A DNA stretch of 64,000 nt from an uncultured Pelagibacteraceae bacterium (GTDB taxonomy: Bacteria; Pseudomonadota; Alphaproteobacteria; Pelagibacterales; Pelagibacteraceae), in the NCBI GenBank assembly GCA_902613545.1, contig CACMHW010000001.1, positions 1-64,000 on the forward strand, read 5' to 3'. The notes beneath the pieces are model-generated. The model saw only the letters and a list, made by a program, of their open reading frames with translations. It had not been told where the DNA came from and searched no databases. The translations under genes and the position numbers were made by a program. Shown piece by piece: positions 55,063 to 63,481 of this stretch; positions within the stretch are counted from its first letter, which is position 1; each line of letters opens with the position of its first letter.

Positions 55063-56345
55063 TTGTTATTTTCAAAAAACCATAGATGAGGTGATCTAAA
55101 AGTGTTACAAAGATTATTAAAATAGGTTTCATCTAAAATAGGCTCTTCAAACATTTTACTTGCTTGGGGAAATTCTTTTTTATTGATACTTAAATATTCT
55201 AATAATTCATTTAAAAATCTTTTTGGATATTCTCCATCAAATTTTTTAACAAGCGCTACTCCCTCTTCTCTATTTATATCTCCTGATCTAATTTCTTGTG
55301 AGGCATCATATGTTGCTCTTCCAACTCCAAACTTCATAAATGTTGTGTAATAATGCAGATCATCGACTTTATCATCGATACTATTATACTTCGAGTAAGT
55401 CCCAGAAGTTCTTTCAGGAGATGCCTCAAAATCTGCATGTTCAACAGAATAATAATAACAGCTTTGAGGATGCCATTTTAGATAGTATCCAAGATAGTGA
55501 AAATCGACTTTAAAATTTTTTAATATATTTTTGTTTTCAGGTACATAAGATCTTAAATCGCTTTTATTGACGCCAAAAAAATCAATTAAATCTTTTATCT
55601 TCACTCCGCCAAGCACCAGATTTAAATATTCCTCGTCAGTAGAAAATAAACTTTCATTAACTTTTGATGTCGACGCTTCAGCAATTGGATTTCCATATTC
55701 AACCTCGGACTCACCATAAAAAATAAGTGGTATTTGATACATTTTTGCTATTTTCACTGCTAACGTTTTTTGTCCCAAAATAAATGGTTGAAATGGATGC
55801 AATAAATTTTCTAGTGCTAATCTAGTCAATAATCTATGTGTTTTTCCATTTGGGGTAAATAAAATGTTATCAGATCCAGTCTTAATCCAATTTTGAAAAT
55901 TTTTATATCCCCAATTTGTATATAAACTAGGTGACCAAGTAATTGTAAGTGGATTCATATTATACTTGTTTTTTAAAATATGAGATGCGTAAATACTATC
56001 TTTACCTCCAGACCCTGGGACGACACAATCATATGAACCATCATTTTTTCTAAATCTATCGCATAACTCTTTTAATTTTTTTTCTCGTTCAATCCATTTG
56101 ATTTCTTTTTTTTTATCAGCAAATAAACATGCATCACATATCCCATCTTTGTTAAAGTGAAGTGTTTTTTTTTGTTCATGAATTGAGTTTTTGAATTCTA
56201 CTGTAGAAGTTGGACGCTGATTACTCTGAACGCATTTTTTGCAATAAATAACCTCTTTTGGTAAGCCGTATTTTACCATGGGATTATTAATTCCATTTTT
56301 GAAAATTGAATAGTCAATTTTTTTTGGTTTTTTAATAATTTCCAT
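55035..56345 (-). CDS. N-acetyl sugar amidotransferase (WbpG/PseA/WbuX-like)
   Basis: This 436-residue PP-loop enzyme has an N-terminal zinc-type CKKCVQSNQRPTS and CDACLFADKK, then the PP-loop VPGSGGKDSIYASHIL near residue 112. The family (TIGR03573) uses ammonia from HisH/HisF to turn an acetamido group of a sugar or nonulosonic acid into an acetamidino group, as in Pseudomonas WbpG and Campylobacter PseA. All three partners are consecutive here. The target sugar is likely the legionaminate-type acid or its precursor. Confidence 0.9.
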   Translation of the reverse strand: MEIIKKPKKIDYSIFKNGINNPMVKYGLPKEVIYCKKCVQSNQRPTSTVEFKNSIHEQKKTLHFNKDGICDACLFADKKKEIKWIEREKKLKELCDRFRKNDGSYDCVVPGSGGKDSIYASHILKNKYNMNPLTITWSPSLYTNWGYKNFQNWIKTGSDNILFTPNGKTHRLLTRLALENLLHPFQPFILGQKTLAVKIAKMYQIPLIFYGESEVEYGNPIAEASTSKVNESLFSTDEEYLNLVLGGVKIKDLIDFFGVNKSDLRSYVPENKNILKNFKVDFHYLGYYLKWHPQSCYYYSVEHADFEASPERTSGTYSKYNSIDDKVDDLHYYTTFMKFGVGRATYDASQEIRSGDINREEGVALVKKFDGEYPKRFLNELLEYLSINKKEFPQASKMFEEPILDETYFNNLCNTFRSPHLWFFENNKWYLRKQLK

Positions 56346-56378
56346 TAATGTCTAGATCTTTGAAATGAGGTTTTTCTA

Positions 56379-58118
56379 CTAGTGTATTTGATCAGTCGAT
56401 TGTAGATTTTTATCTAAACTTTTCTTTGCCTCGGCTTTTTTTAGTTTAGCTAAATTTTTCTCTAATTTTCGTTTTTCTTTTTTCTTTAAATACTCATCAA
56501 AACAAGCTAAACCCTTTAACTCTGAATTATTTACTTTACTAGTTTTAGAGTTAAATCTGTCTCCATCAGAACTTGTAGCTTCCCAGTTAACCATGCCGTC
56601 CATTATTTCGTTGCCTTGATGAATATTTTGTTTTTGTTTTTTTATATCGCTTGCTGATAACCCTGCCTTACCAAGTGCTCCGTCACCGTGCCTGAATCCT
56701 CTAAAGTTTACGTCTTTATCTTCGTACAATTGAGAGATTTGTTTTAAGGTTCTGTCTCTCTGTTTATTATAATAATTTTTCATAAGTTCTGTATTTGCCC
56801 ATTTTAAGCAATCGTAAAACTCGTCATCCGTTAACTCTGTAAAATTAGTACATATTAAATCTGAGTTTAAATGTTTTCTTTCGTAAAAGTCCTCAGCAGG
56901 GTTATCTTTATCTAAACTACCCATTTCTATTGCATCGTAGTATAAAGGTGAACCTGGGTAAGGAGTTACTGGTCTTATTGTTCTTTTTTGGGCAAAGTCA
57001 TCGTATTCAATTAAAAAATTTACAGCTTTCTTTATTGTCTCTTTATTATCTCCTTTATTGCCAAATATAAAATTCAATCCAGGGCTAATTCCAACTTTTA
57101 AAGTATCTTTAATACCTTGTTCGATTATATCTGGTCTTAGTCCTTTTTTCATATTATTTAGAACTTTTTGGTCCATACTTTCTATTCCGTAATTTATAAA
57201 TACGCACCCTGCATCTTTCATAAGTTGTAAAAGCTCCTCGCTGCAATAGTTAAGTCTACCATTACAAGCCCATTTAACAGGTACGCCTCTTTTAAGAAAT
57301 TCTTTACAAACATTTTCAGTATGTTCAACAGATGACATTAATAAATCATCTTGAAATGCAACATATGTAATACCCCATTTTTTATTTAACATTTCAACTT
57401 CATCCAAAAGATTTTCTGGTGACCGAACCCTGTACCCAGGATCCATTCTGTAACAAAATGTGCATTTAAAAGAGCACCCTCTTGCTGACATCAAAGGAAA
57501 AACAAAATCAGTTGGATTTGAATTCGGCATCCTTTGCATTCTGTAATACTCCATTGGAAAAAGTTCGTACGGTATCGGTGGTAAAGAGTCCAAATCATGA
57601 ATTAGAGGAGCTCTTAGGGTCTTTTTTAATTTACCGTCATTATCAAGCCATGCAGTTCCGGGAACCTCCTCAAGCCAATCGCCAGGCTTGTAACTTCCTG
57701 TTTTTTTCTTTTGAACTTCTAATTCTTCCATCAATTTGCAAACTGTTATTTCACCTTCACCCATACAAACTACATCTGCCCCTGTTTTTTTTATAAAAAA
57801 CTCAGGTTCTGGTGTAGGTCCATAGCCGCCCATCATGAAAAAAGGTCTCTGCTTAGACTGATTAATTGCATTTGATAAAGATAAAACTTTTTTGTATTGA
57901 TAATAACCTGCGATAACACTTAAAACTACTACATCAAATTTGTTTTCGTCTAGATAAGTCCTTAAATGATCATCTGGCCAGTGATGCTTATCCTGACTCC
58001 ATACAGTGATTTCATGACCATCTCTTTTTAAAACAGCTGCGAGAGCGCCAAACCCCATAGGGAAGATATGGTCATATGAACCGTTATCGTAAACTACGAA
58101 TAAAATTTTTTGTGACAT
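56379..58118 (-). CDS. B12-binding-domain radical SAM enzyme
   Basis: This 579-residue protein has an N-terminal cobalamin-binding Rossmann-like domain (MGFGALAAVLKRDGHEITVW, MMGGYGPTPEP) and a radical SAM domain with the cluster motif SARGCSFKCTFCY near residue 205. It also has YGIESMDQKVLNNMKKG. The tail (about 520-579) is Lys/Glu-rich and may be a coiled coil. Many class B enzymes of this build methylate unactivated carbons, or rearrange sugars, using cobalamin. No DxHxxG motif is visible, as is usual for this group. It sits between the amidotransferase and the PtmE-like gene, so a sugar-related substrate is likely. Confidence 0.9.
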   Translation of the reverse strand: MSQKILFVVYDNGSYDHIFPMGFGALAAVLKRDGHEITVWSQDKHHWPDDHLRTYLDENKFDVVVLSVIAGYYQYKKVLSLSNAINQSKQRPFFMMGGYGPTPEPEFFIKKTGADVVCMGEGEITVCKLMEELEVQKKKTGSYKPGDWLEEVPGTAWLDNDGKLKKTLRAPLIHDLDSLPPIPYELFPMEYYRMQRMPNSNPTDFVFPLMSARGCSFKCTFCYRMDPGYRVRSPENLLDEVEMLNKKWGITYVAFQDDLLMSSVEHTENVCKEFLKRGVPVKWACNGRLNYCSEELLQLMKDAGCVFINYGIESMDQKVLNNMKKGLRPDIIEQGIKDTLKVGISPGLNFIFGNKGDNKETIKKAVNFLIEYDDFAQKRTIRPVTPYPGSPLYYDAIEMGSLDKDNPAEDFYERKHLNSDLICTNFTELTDDEFYDCLKWANTELMKNYYNKQRDRTLKQISQLYEDKDVNFRGFRHGDGALGKAGLSASDIKKQKQNIHQGNEIMDGMVNWEATSSDGDRFNSKTSKVNNSELKGLACFDEYLKKKEKRKLEKNLAKLKKAEAKKSLDKNLQSTDQIH

Positions 58119-58120
58119 CT

Positions 58121-59164
58121 TTATTTATTCATTAATCTATAGGTAGATGGCTCCCCAATGTCAACCCAATCTTTGTCTCTTATAGGGTAAACTGAGACTG
58201 AATATTTTTTCTTAATTGCCAGCTCTATTAGTTGATTCATATGAAAAAGTCGGTTTTTAGGAATTAAATTTAAAATTTTAGGTTTCATTATGTAAAGACC
58301 TGTATTAACAAAATATTTAGATTTTGGCTTTTCTACAATCTTTTTCAATTTCCCATTTTTAGTAATATTACAAATGCCGTAGGGAATTTCATAATTTTTT
58401 GTTGAAACTATTACAGTTAAATCGCTTTTGTTTTTTTGATGAAAATTATACATTTCTGCGAAATTTGCATTTATTAAAATGTCACAATTGCTCAAAAAAA
58501 TATCATTTTTCATTAATTTTTTTTTATGTAAATGTAGTCCACCGACTGTTCCTAATGGTTCTGTTTCTTTTAAAAGTTTTAATTTATAAGTTGGACTCAA
58601 TTCATTAAAAAAAGATTTTAAAAGTAAACTTTTATAATTTACTGAAATAAAAAATTGTTTTGCGCCATAATTTAAAAATCTTTCAATAATATGTTGAATT
58701 ACTGGTTTATCATTAATAGGTAATAACGGTTTAGGAAGAACTTTAGTAAAGGGAGCAAGTCTAGTGCCTTTACCACCTGCCATTATTACAAAATTGAGGT
58801 TTTTAAGAGAATTATTTTGTTTTTCATCTCCAAAAATATTATTCCAAGTTAAATAATTTATTACTAATTTTTTACTATTAAGAACTGGTATTATAGGTAA
58901 AAGACTTTTTCTCATTAAACTCTTTGCTAAATTTAAAGAGAAATTCTTCTCAAACATTACAACTGGTTTTCTTTGATATAAGTTTTTAATTGGGGATTTG
59001 CTAGACATTCCTTTTAAAATTCCACGTCTTATGTCTCCATCATTTAAAGTTCCAAGAAAATATCTTTTCTTGCCAACCACAATTAAACATCTTGAACTTG
59101 TAATTGCTAAAAGTTTCATTGCATCAATTATTTTAGCAGATGAATTTATAAAAATATTTTTCAT
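58121..59164 (-). CDS. CBS-domain nucleotidyltransferase (PtmE-like)
   Basis: This 347-residue protein has two CBS motifs (about residues 1-110) followed by a nucleotidyltransferase domain with FVIMAGGKGTRLAPFTKVLPKPLLPI near residue 127 and VNTGLYIMKP. The architecture is that of Campylobacter PtmE, which makes GDP-glucosamine for legionaminic acid. The CBS pair may sense nucleotides. It overlaps the LegG-like gene by four bases, as these two are adjacent in Campylobacter too. Confidence 0.87.
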   Translation of the reverse strand: MKNIFINSSAKIIDAMKLLAITSSRCLIVVGKKRYFLGTLNDGDIRRGILKGMSSKSPIKNLYQRKPVVMFEKNFSLNLAKSLMRKSLLPIIPVLNSKKLVINYLTWNNIFGDEKQNNSLKNLNFVIMAGGKGTRLAPFTKVLPKPLLPINDKPVIQHIIERFLNYGAKQFFISVNYKSLLLKSFFNELSPTYKLKLLKETEPLGTVGGLHLHKKKLMKNDIFLSNCDILINANFAEMYNFHQKNKSDLTVIVSTKNYEIPYGICNITKNGKLKKIVEKPKSKYFVNTGLYIMKPKILNLIPKNRLFHMNQLIELAIKKKYSVSVYPIRDKDWVDIGEPSTYRLMNK

Positions 59165-60321
59165 GTTTTAATAATATCGTAAAAACTTTTTTTTATTAAA
59201 TTTTTAAAATTTAATTTTTCTAAACACCTTATTATTAACTTAGAAGTATTTTTTTTAAAATACGGATTAAAAAATAATTTCTTGTCATTTATTTGTAAAT
59301 TTAATAATTTTTTAATAGCTTTTTTCATTTGGAAGACTTCTATTTTACAATTAAATACTGATTTGGATTGAATTCTTCCTTTTTGTCTATTTCCAAGATT
59401 AATCGTTAATGTTTTTAAACTTGGTGCCTCAATGATGCCACTTGATGAGTTTCCAATAACAATCTTACATAATCTTAAACAGGATAAATAATCTTCTTTA
59501 CCAAAGGATTTTATATAATAAGCGTTTTTATTTTTTTTAACAAAACTTTTGATTGCTTTAATTATATTTTTGTAACCATGGTCAGCATTTGGTGAAGTGA
59601 AAACTAAATTAACATTACTTAAAAATTCAAGAGATTTTAATATTGATTGTATATATTTTTTTTCAGTTCTAGGTTCCAAAGTTACTGGGTGAAAACATAT
59701 CATAATAGTATCTTTTCTTAAGTTAATATTATATTTATCTTTAAAATATTTTTCTTTTTTAAATCTCAAGTTATGAATTTTTTCAATACCAATGGACCCT
59801 ACGTAAAATACGTTTTTTGGATCTTCTCCCATTTGAATAATTCTATTTCGATATTTTTTAGTTGCTGCAAAATGAATATGAGATAATTTTGTTATACTGT
59901 GCCTTATTGCATCATCTATAGCGCCCTCTGTAATCTCACCTCCGTGAATATGAGCGATAGGAAGTCTGTTCAAAGTTGCTGCTATCACAGAAGAAAGAAT
60001 TTCAAACTTATCACCTAAAACTAAAATTAATTCTGGCTTAATTTTTTTGAAAAGACGAGAAAATTTTAAAACTCCATTTGAAAACGTTTTAGCTATATCA
60101 TCTTCAGTGTCCCCTTTTTCTAATATTTTAATTTTTGAATTTACTTTTACTCTATCTGCTATAATCTCTTTAATTGTTTCACCGTGTAAATTACTTAAAT
60201 GAGTTCCAGTCACAGATAAATGACAAGAGAATTTTTTTGATTTACCAATTATCTTGATTAGATTTTTAATAAGACCGTATTCAGAGCGATTGCTAGTTAT
60301 TATGCAAATTTTCTTTTTCAT
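59161..60321 (-). CDS. UDP/GDP-N-acetylhexosamine 2-epimerase, hydrolysing (NeuC/LegG-like)
   Basis: This 386-residue GT-B-fold epimerase has ITSNRSEYGLIKNLIK at the N-terminus, LVLGDKFEILSSVIAA, HIHGGEITEGAIDDAIRHS, and GNSSSGIIEAPSLKTLTINLG. It releases the sugar from the nucleotide with inversion at C2, giving the mannosamine-type precursor condensed with PEP by NeuB-type enzymes. The next gene downstream is PtmE-like. No NeuB gene is in the window; it may lie beyond the right edge. Confidence 0.9.
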   Translation of the reverse strand: MKKKICIITSNRSEYGLIKNLIKIIGKSKKFSCHLSVTGTHLSNLHGETIKEIIADRVKVNSKIKILEKGDTEDDIAKTFSNGVLKFSRLFKKIKPELILVLGDKFEILSSVIAATLNRLPIAHIHGGEITEGAIDDAIRHSITKLSHIHFAATKKYRNRIIQMGEDPKNVFYVGSIGIEKIHNLRFKKEKYFKDKYNINLRKDTIMICFHPVTLEPRTEKKYIQSILKSLEFLSNVNLVFTSPNADHGYKNIIKAIKSFVKKNKNAYYIKSFGKEDYLSCLRLCKIVIGNSSSGIIEAPSLKTLTINLGNRQKGRIQSKSVFNCKIEVFQMKKAIKKLLNLQINDKKLFFNPYFKKNTSKLIIRCLEKLNFKNLIKKSFYDIIKT

Positions 60322-60330
60322 TTTTAATTG

Positions 60331-62109
60331 TTATATTAAAAGACTCTCAAGACTTTTGTTGATAAGATTTTTATTTATGGTTTTTACATTTTTGTCTTTC
60401 ACAAAGTATATATTGTCGAACTCCTCAATTGTTTTAAGACGATGAGTAATTACTATTAAAGAAAGTTCTTTTTTAAGTTTTAATAAATCATTAAGAAGTT
60501 CTTTTTCTGTTTCTATATCAAGTGAACTTGTGGCTTCATCAAAAATTATTACTCCTCTCTTCCTGTAAAGAGCTCTGGCAATTGCAACTCTTTGTTTTTG
60601 GCCCCCAGAAAGTTTTACGCCTTGGTTTCCAACTATAGTATTTTCTTTTTCAGGAAGATTATTAATCAGCTTATCTATTTTTGATTTTTTAATAACTTTT
60701 TCCAAGTGATGTTTGTCAATTATTTTATCATTAACGCCGAAGGTAATGTTATTCAAAATAGTGTCATCTAAAAGATAAATATCTTGAGGAACTATACTAA
60801 TATTTTCATGCCAATTTTTTAGAGAATTTTTAAGAGGCTTCTCATCAATAAAAATCTCTCCCTCAGAAGGGCTTAAAAGTCCAAGAATTAAATTAATTAG
60901 CGTAGTTTTACCTGACCCAGTTTTACCTACAATGGCGTTTGTTTTTTTTAAATCTATATCTAAATTTAAATCTTTAAAAATTAAGTCCTTATTTCCTTCA
61001 TAATTAAAATTTATATTTTTAAAAATTATGGAATTACAACGACTAAATTTTTGAAAATTATTTTGGTTTTTCAAGTTATTTTTCTCTAAAATATCATCTT
61101 GTCTTATTGTTGAGTAGATTTTTAAATCATTAACTACTAAATTAAACGATACAAGAGTTTTCCTTAAAGCATTAAGAAGAATAATTATTGTACTAAAAGA
61201 TGGTATCATTCTGATAAGAGCCACACCTAAAAAAGTAAGAGTCGGAACTAAACTATCTATATTATTATTAGAAGAGATATAAAAAAATATAGTTATTAGT
61301 ACTATAAAGATAAATATTACCTCTATAAGTAATCGTGGAATTTTGTTAATTACTTGTACAAAAAAATTTATCTTTTCTACCCCATCTGTTGAAAATTTGA
61401 ACAATTCTTTTAATTTCTTTTCTTTGGAGTAAATCTTTATTTCTTTGATAGACCCAAAAATTTGATTTACAAGTTTGATTTGCTGTGCCCTTAATTTTTG
61501 ACTTAAAACTGATAAATTTGTTATTTTGTTTCTAAAAAGAAAATAAAAAATTAAAGAGAAAGTTATTAAAGAAGTAAAAATTAATGATGATGAAAAAAAA
61601 TCTACTACAACCAATAAAATTAGCATCACAATAATAATTAAAATTTCCCTTATAAAATTGATAAGTGAAACTACATATTGATTAGCATTTATTACATCTA
61701 CAGAAATATTTCTTGTAATGATACTTGGATTTTTTTCTAAAAATTTTGAAAAGGGTAAGTCAAGATATAAATTAAATAATTTAGTAGAATTTTCTACATT
61801 TAAATCTTTAGCTAATCTTGACTGGTAAAAATTTACAAAAAATATAAAAAGATTTTTAAAAATAAAAAATAAAATTAAAATTATCCCAGAATAAAATAAT
61901 ATAATATCTTTTTCAAAGTTATCAAAAAACTTGTAATTTGTTAGAAAATCAAAAATTTTATCTGAGTCTAATAAAAAACCTAAAAATACTGGAATTGAAC
62001 CAACACCTATCATTTCTAATACTGAAGCGAAAAAAATTAGCGCTAATAAAATATAAAGTTTGTTTTTTTGTTTTTTACTTATAAGTGTATTCAATTTATC
62101 TAACATCAT
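60331..62109 (-). CDS. ABC transporter with fused permease and ATPase (flippase-like)
   Basis: This 592-residue half-transporter has an N-terminal six-helix membrane domain (about 15-320) and an ATPase with Walker A GKTGSGKTTLINL, signature LSGGQKQRVAIARALY, Walker B GVIIFDEATSSLD and switch histidine VITHR. It looks like MsbA or the PglK oligosaccharide flippase and is likely a homodimer. In this cluster it probably moves a lipid-linked glycan across the inner membrane. It overlaps the TIGR04372 gene by 14 bases. Confidence 0.9.
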   Translation of the reverse strand: MMLDKLNTLISKKQKNKLYILLALIFFASVLEMIGVGSIPVFLGFLLDSDKIFDFLTNYKFFDNFEKDIILFYSGIILILFFIFKNLFIFFVNFYQSRLAKDLNVENSTKLFNLYLDLPFSKFLEKNPSIITRNISVDVINANQYVVSLINFIREILIIIVMLILLVVVDFFSSSLIFTSLITFSLIFYFLFRNKITNLSVLSQKLRAQQIKLVNQIFGSIKEIKIYSKEKKLKELFKFSTDGVEKINFFVQVINKIPRLLIEVIFIFIVLITIFFYISSNNNIDSLVPTLTFLGVALIRMIPSFSTIIILLNALRKTLVSFNLVVNDLKIYSTIRQDDILEKNNLKNQNNFQKFSRCNSIIFKNINFNYEGNKDLIFKDLNLDIDLKKTNAIVGKTGSGKTTLINLILGLLSPSEGEIFIDEKPLKNSLKNWHENISIVPQDIYLLDDTILNNITFGVNDKIIDKHHLEKVIKKSKIDKLINNLPEKENTIVGNQGVKLSGGQKQRVAIARALYRKRGVIIFDEATSSLDIETEKELLNDLLKLKKELSLIVITHRLKTIEEFDNIYFVKDKNVKTINKNLINKSLESLLI

Positions 62110-63448
62110 AATTTAGCCAGTATTGATTTTTCCTTAAAAAGGATGGTGAGAAATAAGATTTAATTTCTTTATGCATTTCATCGCTTTTATTCTTTGATGT
62201 TCTTAAATGTTTAAATTTTGAGTGATTTTTTAAAAAAGTTTCTTTAAATTTTTTTTGGAGGTGCTGTTCTTCTTCTGAAAGTTTATAATTATTTTGAAAT
62301 ATGTTTACTGCCTCCAATGCAAAATCTCTGATATCCTCGTTTTTTAATTCAATAATTTCAATTTCATTTTTCTTAAATTGAATACTTGAATAACAATAAG
62401 CCATACCACTTGAAAAAATTTCATTTAAACTTAATTTTTTTTTACTTTTTTTGTCCAAATGCTCCCTAGTAGTAACAATTATTTTTTCCGAATATAATCT
62501 CAAGTCTCCTACTGGCATATTTATCAAAGCTAAAGGAACTCCAAACACATAAGGAACCTGATCAAATCCAAGGCCAGTAGAAATACAAAGTGAACATTTG
62601 GCACCTAAATAAACGTCTAAAAAATTATTTCTTATATTCGAATTAGCGTAATCAATTATTTTTGGATTGTTTGATATAAAAGGTTTTGATGCTTTTACCC
62701 CCATTCTGATCACGTAATATCCCATTTTTGTAAGCTCCTCAGCTGTTAAAATAAATTTGTCAATGTTGTAATTTCTGTAACTATGATAACTCCAATCATG
62801 ATTTTTGTTTTTGCTTTTTAATTTTTGATACTCTTCATCTCGAACTGCTAAGCAAATAAATTTATCAGACTTATTTATACCAATCTTTTTTAAGAGATTT
62901 TGGCCAAGTTGCTCCTCTTCATTAGTAAATTTTAATATTTCTGAGCCATTTTTTCTAAAACGCCCAACTAAATCTGAAATATCTCTGTAAAAATTTTCTT
63001 CTAAACTGATTATCTTAAATTTTAATTTATCCGGAAAAATATTATTAATCTCATAGATTGGGTGTAGGAAAAATTTTGGAAGTACATTTAACTCTCTTTT
63101 CCACATTTTGATTAATTGAGTATTTGGAGTAAAATCTCCCTCGAAGAAATAAAATAAATCTATTTTTTTTTTATCTATTGCTTCTAAATTTAACTTTTTT
63201 TTACATAAATATCTCGCTGGATCCTCGGCTAAGTTTCCAAAGTTTACAGCAGATATTCTTCCTACTCTTATAATTAAAAAAACACTTAAAATTCTCATCA
63301 ATAAACAGAAAATAAAAGCTGTTATATAAAATGGAAAAATCACAATTAGATAAAGAAAAGTTTTTACTTTTAATAAAACAAAAGTCCTAAATTCCATGAG
63401 TTGAAAATCTCGCGCTTGTCTCTTTAAAAAGGACTTGTATCGATACAT
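62096..63448 (-). CDS. TIGR04372-like glycosyltransferase
   Basis: This 450-residue protein has a membrane segment near residues 30-60 (LYLIVIFPFYITAFIFCLL), an IGRISAVNFGNLAEDPARY-like motif, FFEGDFTPNTQLIKMWKREL, and a later stretch CSLCISTGLGFDQVPYVFGVP. This pattern fits the TIGR04372 putative glycosyltransferase family found in polysaccharide clusters. The membrane segment suggests action at the cytoplasmic face. Sugar and acceptor are unknown. Confidence 0.7.
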   Translation of the reverse strand: MYRYKSFLKRQARDFQLMEFRTFVLLKVKTFLYLIVIFPFYITAFIFCLLMRILSVFLIIRVGRISAVNFGNLAEDPARYLCKKKLNLEAIDKKKIDLFYFFEGDFTPNTQLIKMWKRELNVLPKFFLHPIYEINNIFPDKLKFKIISLEENFYRDISDLVGRFRKNGSEILKFTNEEEQLGQNLLKKIGINKSDKFICLAVRDEEYQKLKSKNKNHDWSYHSYRNYNIDKFILTAEELTKMGYYVIRMGVKASKPFISNNPKIIDYANSNIRNNFLDVYLGAKCSLCISTGLGFDQVPYVFGVPLALINMPVGDLRLYSEKIIVTTREHLDKKSKKKLSLNEIFSSGMAYCYSSIQFKKNEIEIIELKNEDIRDFALEAVNIFQNNYKLSEEEQHLQKKFKETFLKNHSKFKHLRTSKNKSDEMHKEIKSYFSPSFLRKNQYWLNYDVR

Positions 63449-63481
63449 ATTTCTAAATTTTATTTATTAATTTTAGTGAAT

